A program made the position numbers and the translations under genes. Below, in pieces: positions 1 to 12,100 of a stretch of 64,000 nucleotides of DNA (the first letter of the stretch is position 1; each line of letters opens with the position of its first letter). The DNA comes from Cheilinus undulatus (taxonomy: Eukaryota > Chordata > Actinopteri > Labriformes > Labridae). The stretch is taken from assembly GCF_018320785.1 (NCBI RefSeq), contig NC_054867.1, positions 37,860,855 through 37,924,854 on the forward strand, read 5' to 3'. The notes below the pieces were generated by a model. The model was not told where the DNA came from. It was given only the letters and a program-made list of their open reading frames with translations, and made no database searches.

Positions 1-668
1 TACCAGAACATATTCACATCAGAGTTTGAAATTAGTCATTGTTGCCACATTTGTTATCCTGGTTAAAACTATATCACTTCCTTTTTATTATTATTATTAT
101 TATTTTGTAATCAACAGATAGTATATAACTTGTTAAATAAATGAAAGCACTCTCATCATTCACATTGACATCATGAGGAACAAACAAGGACATATAGAGG
201 ATCTAAAAATACTCATAAAAACAACCACTCACTACCCCCACTCAACCTTGCTTGTGATGATATTGGCACCTTGGATGTGGAAAATTGTCCCTATGGCAAC
301 CCAGGAGTCACCATCAACAGACTTTCCTTAGTTACCGTACCTCAGGGGCCCTAACACACAGAAGCAGAGCTGAGAGTCAATGAAATGGAGAGAGAGGGAC
401 ACAAAACATCAAATCAGAATCAATATCTACTATGTCTTTTGGAGTCTATATGATTATTTTAGTAATTATGTTAGAAGTGACATCATTTATAAGTAAGAAG
501 CCACAATTTACTATCATTGACTCAAACCTTCCACCATCATCATGTTAAAGTAGAACTGATTTGCTTAATTGATCAGAAAATGATGTTTGTATATGTATAG
601 TTTATGTTTGTATATTACCATTATAGCTATAAAGAACTGATTAACATGATTCCACATCCTTTCTGCAG
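1..668 (+). other. map3k12 intron (left edge)
   Basis: This is AT-rich intron upstream of the first visible exon. It contains a short (ATT)n run near 85-105 and nothing else that I can support. The polypyrimidine tract and CAG at 666-668 form the acceptor. Confidence 0.7.
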
Positions 669-3600
669 GTCGTTTGGAGTTGTGCTGTGGGAGATGCTGA
701 CAGGAGAGGTGCCCTACAAGGATGTAGACTCCTCTGCCATCATCTGGGGAGTGGGCAACAACAGTCTGCAGCTGCCTGTTCCTGATAGTTGTCCAGACAG
801 CTTTAAACTGCTCCTTAGGCAATGCTGGTGAGCAGGTGGGAGGGAAGAAAGCAGAGAGGGAGGGGGGATACATGGTAAAAAAGTTATGGCATCAGCATAA
901 AGATTGCAATGTAGTTGAAAGCTTCAATTAGGCTGAGAGAGGGAAAGTTGTCAAGAGGAGGGAGAGTGGAGCATGATTATGCCAGAGGAAAGGTCACATA
1001 AGTCCACATTCTTTCATATCTGATGAAACATTTCTGTTCACAGGAACTGTAAGCCAAGAAACCGGCCTTCCTTCAGACAGATTCTCCTGCACCTGGACAT
1101 TGCCTCAGCAGATATACTGTCAACACCTCAAGAAACTTACTTCCAATCTCAGGTAAATTTTACATGTCTGTGTCAACAGTCCAGGCTTAAAATCTGTTGT
1201 AATATCTTAAAAATGAAAAAACTCATCCATCATCTTTGTTGCTTATCTTGTTTGGGGTTGCGGGAGGCTGGAGCCAATCCCAGTCGTCACTGGGCGAGAA
1301 GCAGGGTTCACTGTGGACTGGTTGGCTGCCAGCAGTCACAAGGTCGACATGAAGAGGCAAACAACCAGTCACACTTAAATCAACACCTAGTGGCAATTCA
1401 GAGTTTAAAAAGAAAAACAAATTATCAGAAGTGGATGAATGCCACTTATCAAAATCAAGAAGGGCTGAGACTAAGTTTTGCCATTAACAGCTGGATTACC
1501 TCATGAACCTGAACTTATTTTTGGATGGTTTCATTTAATTTCAAATCTAAAAGTTTCTGTAACTGTTTTTTTTCTACTATTTTCATGTTTTATTTATTTA
1601 TTTATTTTTAAAGCAAAATTGCCAGGAGGAAACTTTTACTTTAGCAGCGGTTAGCATGGTTAGAGGTTTTGGGCCCTAACATCATCAAAACAAAACAACA
1701 ACAAAAAAAAAACAGAACAAAAAAACAGACCACCAGTCATGAACAAAGGCCCTCAGGAGTAGTATTTTTATTACAGTTATCTCTTGCAAAGCAGATGGAT
1801 TGGTCAGACTCGATGTCTTTCGCCAGGTGGATCCATCTTGCAAAGCTTCAAGCTGACATGTTTGTTCCTGGTTAGAGAATGATCGGACTAACCAGTGTCA
1901 TATGAGGAGAAAGAGGCAGTACCTTCAGGCCATGTTTAGCTGAAGTGATTGCAAGCTTTTACATATTGGCAGCTGGTTCAGCTTTGGTGGCAGCTTTATC
2001 AGGACTGGATAACATTTCTTTACCTAAGGATAGCAGCTACTTAAGTATGAAAGCTTTTCGTCAAAAAAAAAAAAAATGGTGTTGCACTTCTGAACTTTGT
2101 ATTGACATAGCAAGCCTGCCAAGCTTGTGAAATGTATAGTGCTGTCAGACATTTTTTTAGCTGCGATTAATCTCTAAATTTCTGTAGTTAATTATGATTG
2201 ATCGCAGCCTTTTTATGGAATTTTAAAATTCCACTATTCTGCATTTAAAACTGTTTTTCCTTTATTTGGGATTTTTCTACTATCTTAAACTAAGGGTGTT
2301 TGACTTCTTGTTTGGATTAAGACCTGCTTTATAGATAGATGTAAGATTTTTAACATTAACTTAACCATGGAAAAATGAACTTGTGGACTGAAAAGGAAAT
2401 AAAGGAACAGTAAAAAGGTATGTGTTTGATAACACAAGGTTCAGATGACTTCTCTTGACAGCTCTTGGTGAGTTTTTTTAATTTGAAATGAGACTTTAAG
2501 CAGCAGTGTTGGACTTATTCTACATCACTGTAGCTGCAGAGAGACGCTGCAGCGGCTTAACCAGAGTATGTTGAAAAGGGACAATAAAGCATGCAAGCAT
2601 ACAAAAATGTATGCTGTACTTGTGGATCAATCTTGACAGCCTTAGTTATGTAGTTTACATTTCAGCAGCAGTGTAGACCTACTACATCATATATTTTGTA
2701 GCTCCAAGGGAAAAGTTAGGACTGTGTCAGGTTAAAAGTAACCGCAAATCCCTCCATTGGGCTCTTTTTATTGTTTTCAAATCACTCAGATTTTTGCTAG
2801 AATTGTTTATTAGCACTCTTTTAGCATTACAGATAATGGGACTTGAAAGGGACTGCTACTGGCTGCTTTAAATGCGTAATTAAGGTAAAGAGTATCATCA
2901 TTTCTCAAGTTATAATAACATAAGAAGACGTGAGACATGGTACACCACAGCCTCTGTGCCTCTAAATAAAAGACCTCCTGTCAACAGCAGCCACTATCTC
3001 TAATAGTCATTTTTCTGTCAGCCCAGCACCATTTGTTTCCAGTCTGCTGCAGAATCTACAGGCAGTGCAGCTGCAGCGGGGCCCCTGGCCTCTCGGGGAC
3101 CCGCTAATAATACCTGTGCTTTCAATCACTACACATTATTGTTGGTTCCTTGGTCTTTGTTTCCTGTCACACGTGAGGGCTGATTTGTGGTCAGAGAGGG
3201 AACCTTTGGCAACCTCCATCATATCAAAGCCTGATGGAGAAGGTTGTCGTGATGAAGGAGGAGGAGGGCGAGTGTGTCTGTGACAGCATGGGGGATGGGG
3301 AGGCATGAAAAATCTCTTGGAAAACTGCAAAGCCAAACAGATGAAGGGCAGGAGACTGAAAGAAGAAGTATAATTGTGTGGAAAAGATGTGTTTACTCAT
3401 CCATGCACAACCACAGATCCATTTATAACTCAAGCATGTATAATCAGGAGGCACACAAACACACAAAATGAATTCTGTTTCCTCTCTGCTTCCTTCAGTT
3501 ATCTTATAATGCAAAAATACAGACCTCTTTCACTCTTTCCACTTATCCTTGATCCTTTATCCCTCCCTGTTCTCCCTTCCTGCCTCAGTTTCTCCCCCTC

Positions 3601-6077
3601 TTCCACATAATGGATTTTCTTGTGACGTTAGAAAGAAGTATTTGCTGCTGGAGTGTATTGATTGCTTTAATGGCAGGGCGCAGAGAGCAAAGAGAGAGAG
3701 GAGAAAAGAGGGGACCGGAGACGTAGGAGAGTGCGCACAGAGTCCATTAGCTTAATAAGAAGAGCATCAGTCATGCACAGGCAGAAATACACACACATGG
3801 TGAATGCACACGCATTTTCACACATGCACACGCTCATAAATCTGGGCTTCCTTTTGTCCTGTGATATGACAGGTATCAGATAACAGCTGTCACGCTCCAC
3901 TGTGTACAAGAAAATGCCCACGCTGCTTCTTTTCTGTGCTCATGTCATGTCGGTTCATGTTCATTTTCTCTCCCTGTGTATTGATTATCATCTGACAGCT
4001 TAATGGGTTTTTGTTTCAAAGATAAACCCAAACTGAAGTCAAGCTGGAGGTGCAGCGAAGTTTATTGTATTTATTAATGTGATTTGTTTTATATTACTCC
4101 TCAAATAAAGCCCAGCCATACACGGCAGTGGCATAAAAGTTGTAACTTGGAACCAGGACTACAGAAAATCCCCATGTAAACACCTGCTCTCATGTACATT
4201 TCATGTGTTTCTTTCAGGTGGAGTGGAGGGATGAGGTGAGGCATCACTTTGAGAAGATCAAGTCAGAGGGGACTTGTCTTCACAGGCTGGACGAAGAGCT
4301 GATCAAACGGCGCAGAGAGGAACTCAGGTAAGATACTATAACAAATACACACAAAGGAGATGAATACTTGATATAGATCTTCAAGAACGTCAATCAAGGG
4401 GGCCAGTTTAGCTTAGTTGGTAGAACAGGCTCCCATATACTGAGGCTTTAACACTAGAACTGCCTGTGTGTAAAATTTACCCAAAGCTGTTCTTTAATTG
4501 TATCTTACTTGATGTGTGTACAATTTTAAAGACTGTCAGTCTTTGACTTTTCTTAAAAGTTTGTTTTAGAGCACCTGGTGTCAGTAAACCAATATTTGCC
4601 TAAACCCAAATGTTGTTAATGGACATTTATATTTAGAACCACCATGCAGGTCAAATTTACCATGAGAAAGCCTTGATTTTCCCACTTTTTTATTTCACAC
4701 CAGCAATAAATAGATGGCACAATGGACATACCTTCTCTCTATTGCAGCAATGCCTAATCAGAAGTTGATACATTAACCTTCAACAGGGATACAACAGGGA
4801 AAAAAGACTTACCATTGTTAAATGTCAAAATCCATTGATGAGGTAGTTTCAGGGTTAGCAATCAGTCCAAAAACAATTAGAATTACCATGACCTCGATGA
4901 ATGAAAACCTTCACCTTGAAACACTTGAATGCAGAAAGAATATAGTTTTTCCTGGTTAGGTAACTTGCTGATATCCAGCAGAACCATTTTAGCTCAAGCT
5001 CAGCTAGTTTATACGATATTTACAACATTACAGAAGTTTGGTTTAGCTAAAAAACTGTAACAGAGACACAGACACAAACACTTTGAAATATTTGAATGAA
5101 TGTAGAGTTTGAACCACAAAGGTTTGCTCGCTTGCAGATATCCACCAGGCGAGGCAGTTATAGCACTGCCTTTAAATTACATCCCAGCTAACTATCTTAT
5201 TACATCAGCATAACCATGGTTTATTTCAAGTTTAGCTTCATTTTCAATGACAATCTACCAGTAGTTTACACGGAGGCTAATATACAACAGCAGGACAGTA
5301 TGGCAGTTTATCTAGCTTCACAATAAATACAGTGGTATAGCACCAAGTGAGTGAAGATAAATCAATTTATTAGATAATATTATTATCAGAATAATAATAG
5401 AAAATGTGATGTTACATACCGCAGCGCTGCCCTAGGACGCCATCTTCAAAGGAACGCCCTTAGTTTGTTTACAGCTATTGCTTATAGAATCAGCTAGCTT
5501 GGTAGCTAACATACAAACAAGATGTGAATAAATGGAGAAGTGGAAGGAAGGGGGCAAAATCGCTTTACTGGGAAAAACTAAAAATCAACAAGATATTTAG
5601 GTAAATTGCTGAGAACTGTAATAGTACAGTCATACTAAAAAAATTAAAGGTATTTTTTGTCCTAAATATGAGTTTATGTCAACCAGTAAAAGATCATTAT
5701 TTCCATTTTGGAAATGAGAAAAAAACATATCCCATGTTTAATTTTTTCCCCTCTGGTTGAGGATAGTATCTGCTGGGGCAGTCTTAAATGCAGTAATACT
5801 GCCTTACCATGCAGATTTTCTGAAGTACTGTACATGTAGCTTTAAAGATGGCACTCACTGTCCAACATGCACCGTAGCTTAACACTCATATTATCTATAG
5901 CTTGCTGATGAATACGAGAATGTATTCTTTTGACAAATCCAAAAAGTGATAGTAGTATTAGATTAAAAGGTGAACTGTTAATATTCTGTATGTGCTATGT
6001 TGATAGTAGAATGTACAGTATACATAAATGGTCGAGTTTTTGGTAAAACAACCATTTAATCTACTATTTAAATGTAC

Positions 6078-6125
<48 letters not shown>

Positions 6126-9100
6126 CATCTTTCTGGCTGTCTTTTATTTTTGAGTAATTCACAGCCTTCTTCAGTATTTTATATTATTGATTTCACATTT
6201 TATTTTTAACTCTGGTGTTTGTTTTGTGTTCCATATTGATTTTAATTTGCTGTATTGATTGCTGTGTCTTTTTTTTGTTATTTTATTAAAGTCTTTAATC
6301 CTTATTCAATCTACAACCATGAACTTCTGTTAATTCAGCCAGTTCTTTTATGAAGCACCAAGGGCTTTATATTTTCATGTATATAAGCTGCTTTATAAAT
6401 AATGTTTAGCTGAGATCAATGTAAGTGTTTGCATATTAAAGCCCTGTTTCCCTCTTCACACAGACACGCTCTGGATATCCGGGAGCACTACGAGAGGAAG
6501 CTTGAGAGAGCCAACAATCTCTACATGGAGCTTAACGCCATCATGCTGCAGCTGGAGATTAAAGAAAAAGAACTACTTAAGTATGAATACTTAAAAGTAT
6601 TTAAAGTTCAAACTGAAAAATATCCTCCACCCAACGAATGTTGTGAATTCAACATAGATAAGAAATTAAAAATATATTTTTAATGCCAAAATGAGTCTTT
6701 ATAAACTGTTAATAATTGATTTAAAAACAGGCTTAAGAGACAGCTTGCATCTATGAACATTTTAGAATACTTCTTTAAATTAATATTGAACCACTGTTAG
6801 CTTTTGCAACGGCTGTTTTTAGAGAGACATTTTCAAGTCCCATGTATGTTACAGATGCAATAACACCATCAAGCAAGCATGCAAACCAGTCTGTTACACT
6901 AGGAAAACAAGGTTTGTAGCTGTACAAGTGCTTTGTGCTAATAGCTTCACTCATCAGAACTGGTTATGCAGGGCTTTTGTGATGAAGAGGTTAATCAGTA
7001 TTGTTGAGTAGATGGTCATTACATCCAGTCACACACAGAGCCATTGCATGTACGAAAGTGCTCTCTCATACCATGTTAAGTACCCATCGACATCCATTAA
7101 TCGAATGTTGGCTTTATGTTTAAACATCAGGAGGGAGCAGTCACTGGACAAGAAGTACCCAGGCTGCTTCAAGCACCACAGCTCCAGACAATCAGCCTCC
7201 TCCAACTCCATGGAGAAACTCATGAAGAAACGCAACGTACCTCAGAAACTACCATCACACAGTAAGAGGTAAGACAGCAAGCAGTTACTGAAATTTTCAT
7301 CAGCATCAAGACCCTGTTTAATGTATTGACCCCTTATCAACAAATACTAAAGAGTGATACTGTGAATTCCCCTTTGCCATTAAAATGTTCCTTTTGCCAT
7401 CTAATTATTGAAATCATCAACATCCCTAAAGTAGGTGCTATGTTCATTTACAACACGGATGTTGTAGTTTAGTTTGAATCAATGCTACCGGCTGCTGTAA
7501 ATAATAGAAAAAAACCCTTAGACACCAAAAGTAAGTTAGAGAAATTAAACTCACAAACAACAAGAACAACACCACCATAAAATAGTAAAATGGTGTATTT
7601 AAATCTAAGTTAACTAGCATACATATGTGTCAGAACAAACTTCAGCTGAGGTTAGGTTAGCTAGCTAACAATACAAACTTACAACAGTTTAGATACATTT
7701 CAAAAGTTAAAACATACAAGAAATATATCAATTTAGCTTAAGTTAAGCCTGCTAACTGATTTAGAATAATGAAGTTGTTCATTTTTGCTTATTCTTTGCT
7801 TGCTAGTTTGTGAATTAAACAAAACTATAGTCAAGCCCATGTTTACCTTAGCTAATGCAATGGTACAGTAGTTTAGCTATAGTTTTTACTTATAGCTAGG
7901 GAAAAAAATTTCATCCAAGTTAAACATACAGGTTAATAAATACAATAATAGAGATAAATACAAGCTAACTTTTTGATAGTTGGCTAACAACTGAAAAATA
8001 AAGTGATTTAGCTAACGTAGACTGCTAGCAGATAAAAATAACAGTGCAACAGCATATTTAAGTTTTTTTGCCCTCTAGATTCTGAATTAAACAAAAGTAT
8101 ATTTTACTTTTAGTTTAGCTGGGCAGCTTACACAACAGTACAATGGTTTTTACCGATAGCTTGTGAAAAAAAACGGTTGGAACAGTTTAATCCAAGTTAA
8201 ACTTATAAGCTAATAGTAAAAAAAAACAAAACAAAACAAAACAACAAACTTGTAGCCAAGGTGTAGTTGGCCTGCTTATACAACAGTACAATAATTTAGC
8301 CATAGTTTTTAACTGATTGCAAGAAAAATACATAAGCACAACTGTTGAATCCAAGTTTATCATACAAGCTAATAAATAAAACAATAAAAGTGCTGTAAAT
8401 ATATGCTTACCTTTGGAATAGTTGGCTAAAAAGAAAGAAGTAAATTGATTTAGCTAATAAGTAGACTAACAAATAAAAATAATGTTCAAGTGCGTGTTTT
8501 AGCTTTTTCTTTGCTTGCGAGTTTCTAAATTAAACAAAACTGTTGTTTAGTCTAAATTTAGTTATCTAGCTAATACAACAAAGCAATAGCATTTACTACT
8601 AGCTAGGAAAAATACATGAACACAAAATTTTAATCCAAAATAGACTTACAAGCTAATATATACAACATTAGTGGCAATATATACCAAGTTTTTAATAGTT
8701 AGCTAAAATACAACAAAGTGATTTAGCTTAAGCTAAGACTACTAGCAGAAAACAACACTGCAACTGGTTATGCTAGCTTTTTCTTTGCTTGCTAGTTTCT
8801 GAAAAATAATACAAAAATAAAACAAAAATAAAACAAAAATATAGTTCAGCCCAAGTTTAGTTGGCTAGCTTTAACAAATTTACAAGTTTTTACTGAAAGC
8901 CTTGAATGATACACAAATGCAACAGTAATCCAAGTTAGACTGACAAACAAGAAATACAACGATAAAGGTTAATATAAGCAAACTTTGGAATAGTTAGCCA
9001 ACAAAACATAAATAAAAGGCTTTAGCTAACGAGATGGCTAGCAGGAAAAAACCAACATATTTTAGCTTATTCATTGCTTGCTAGTTTAAAAGTTAAACAA

Positions 9101-12100
9101 AACTATATTTTTGCCTAAGCTAAGTTGACCATCTCAAACAAAATTTTAGCTGTAGATTTAACAGAAAGCTTAAAAAAAAGGAAGTTAACCAAAGTCCAAC
9201 ATGCCAATGCATAAATGCATTTAAACATTAAAGGTAAACAAGTTAACTCACTTAAACTACAGTTTTCATGTTTTAAGTTGTGTGTTAAGATGAGGACTAC
9301 AGATAAAGTGTAGGTCTTAAAGATGGATTAACATGACTGGATTAAATATTTTAAATATTTTTCTCAACAACAAGAATATTAAATATAATCAGCCTAGGGT
9401 GCTTTATTTTGAAGGGATTGTTCAGAATAAAGAATGAATATATCTCACCAAATTCTCTCTTTTCCAGGCCAGACCTCCTAAAGTCAGAGGTCATCCTCCC
9501 CAAACTGGACTCTTCCATGACCCAGGTCACAATCCCCAACAAGGGCTCTACCTCCCCTGGTCGCTCACGCAGAGGAAAACCCCGCTACAGGAAGGCTGGT
9601 AAAGGCAGCAGCGGGGACTTGGCTCAGCTGAAGGCCACTCTCTCCTCTTCATTGGCAATGGTTAACTCCACCACCTCTGTTCCCAGCAGCAAGCAGCACC
9701 TTGATCCAAGTGCAGCCCTCAGGGGTCTACAGCACGATCTACTGCTCAAAAAGATGTACTCCTCAAGTCCAGATCTCATTTCAACCACTTTAGAGGCTGA
9801 GGGTCGGAGGAAGGGGCAGCTCAGGCCAGGGCTGGACAGAGCAGGGAGTCAGAGCGCCTCAGCCGGTCTGGGGGAGAGTAGGACTGAAGGGGCTCAGGAA
9901 GGGCCAGATGTGGGTGCGGGGACTGATGACTTGGCAGATACACCTCCACGCAGTGACACGCCCAGTGAAGATGCAGCTTCTATCCCGTTCTCCAGCAGCC
10001 CGGACTCTCCGTGTGGGAGAGGGGCAGCCGCAGGGAGGACGTCTGTGCTTGGGAACCCCCGTGTGTCCCACGATGGAGAGGAGAAGGAGGAGGGGGCAGT
10101 GATCACACGCTCACCCAGAAGTCAACGTCTCACTCCTGCTGCACTGCTCTACAGGGCAGCAGTCACACGCAGCCAGGTGAGAGATTTTACAAGCAGCCTT
10201 CTTGAGCAAAAATCCCTTTCCACCTTTATGTAAACAGGTGTAGTGCCTCATGAGGATAAAGATCTTTTCTCTTCCAACATTTGGTAGCACTGTTATAAAG
10301 GCTTTAGAGTGCAAGGAAAGAAACAATTTAAATCCAGCTCCGCATCATATGCTGTGTCTATTGTGATATGTGCTTGCGTCAAAGCTGCTTAAAATAACTT
10401 CCAATGAAATTTCGAAGCTGATTTGAAACAGAAGGAGCAGTGTTTTTGTCTTGAACTTCCTTTATTGAAATCCAGTTAAGGACTTTAAATACAGTCAATA
10501 AGCTGAAGTCAGACCCACTATTTTTTTAATACTATTTTAAAAATTGTAGACCACTTAGAAGTCTGGAAGCAGACCAGGAGAGGCACTTTCAGGGAGCAAA
10601 GATGAATGTTCTGGTCTTCATAACTACTTCTGTTTTGTCATAACTGGCAAGAATGTAGGACTACAGATATACAGGTATATTTATCTGTTTTATTTGTTGA
10701 TTTAGATTCATTTTATCAGTGCAGGAGGCCAAAATTGAAAGACTCTGTTTTCTGGTTAACTGAAAGCCACTAACTTAGTCCATTACTGCCTCTTATGTAA
10801 AGTTGATTTACTATATCAGTAGTTTAACTACATCTGTCTAATTTGTGTCAGCTGGGGTAAGATACATGATTGCTCTTGCTTGCTTGTATGAATATCATCA
10901 AAAAGCATTGATGATTCTGTCTCCAAAATCCCCTCTTAGTACCAAGTACAGTACGTTCCCATGATTTTATGATTTCACTGACACAAGGAAAAGCCTTGGT
11001 TTCATACGTACTGTACATTTACCCACAGAGACGTGGACTGTCATCAGAGGAAGAAGAAGGAGAGGTGGACAGTGAAGTAGAGATGCCAAGGAGACGGTAG
11101 GAGAACTATTAAACTAAAAGTCTTATGTTGCTATCTGTTCATACAGTGCTTATAAAAAGTTTTCACCCACTTGGATGTTTTACCCTTTTATTGATTTAAT
11201 AAATCAAGCTTGGCCATTATGATTTGTTTTGTTTTGTTTTTTTTTGACAAAAACTCTTTAAAAAAACACTCTTTCAACAAAGTTTCAACAAAGTAATGTC
11301 AGTTAAATAAAATATGTAATGTAAAATCAGTAGTTGTGTAAATACTCACCCCTTCAGTATTTAGTAGATGCACCCTTTGCTACAATCACAGCACCAAGTC
11401 TGTGTGTAGAAGTCTCAGGCTTGCCCATCTGGACACTGCAATTTTACTCCATTCCTCTTTGTAAAACTGCTCAAGCTCTGTAAGGTTGCACGAGGACCAG
11501 GCATGGACAACCCTTTTCAAGTCAAGTCACAAATTCTCTATTGGACTGAGGTCCGGGCTTTGACTCACCCACACTAGAACATTGACCTTGTTGACTTGAC
11601 ACCATTTATGTGCAGCGTTCACTGTATGCTTCGGGCCGTTGTCTTGCTGGAAAATAAATCCTCTCCCAAGCAGTAGTTCTCTTGTAGATTGGATAAGATT
11701 TTGCCCCATTCATTTTACCCTCTACGTTTACAAGCCTTCCAGGGCCAGCTACTGAGAAGCATCCCCAAAGCATGATGCTGCCCCCACCATGTTTTACAGT
11801 GGGGATTTGGTATCTGTCAAACATAGTGTCTTGTCTGAAGGCCAAAAAACACTATTTTGGTCTCAATGGACCATATAACTTTCTTCCACTTGGCCATGGA
11901 GTCTCCCACATGCCTTTTGGTAACCTCTAGTAGAGATTTAAGGAGTTTTCTTCAACACTGCCTCTCTCTTATCACTCTTCCATAAAGCTTTGACTGGTGA
12001 AGAACCCAGGCAACAGTTGTTGTATGCAGAGTCTCTCCCATTTCTGCTGCTGAAGCTTGTAACTCCTTCAGAGTTGTCTCCTTCTTGCACAGTCTTTCAG

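Larger units (their letters stand above)
4328..6463 (+). other. map3k12 intron with SINE head and TA microsatellite
   Basis: An intron inside the leucine-zipper coding region. It has a tRNA-like SINE head fragment near 4402-4455 (GCTTAGTTGGTAGAACAGG), a (TA)n run at about 6079-6121, and otherwise AT-rich sequence without an identified gene. A TTAACACTAGAACTGCC string at about 4449 might be the end of a piggyBac-type element, but I did not find a partner end. Confidence 0.5.
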
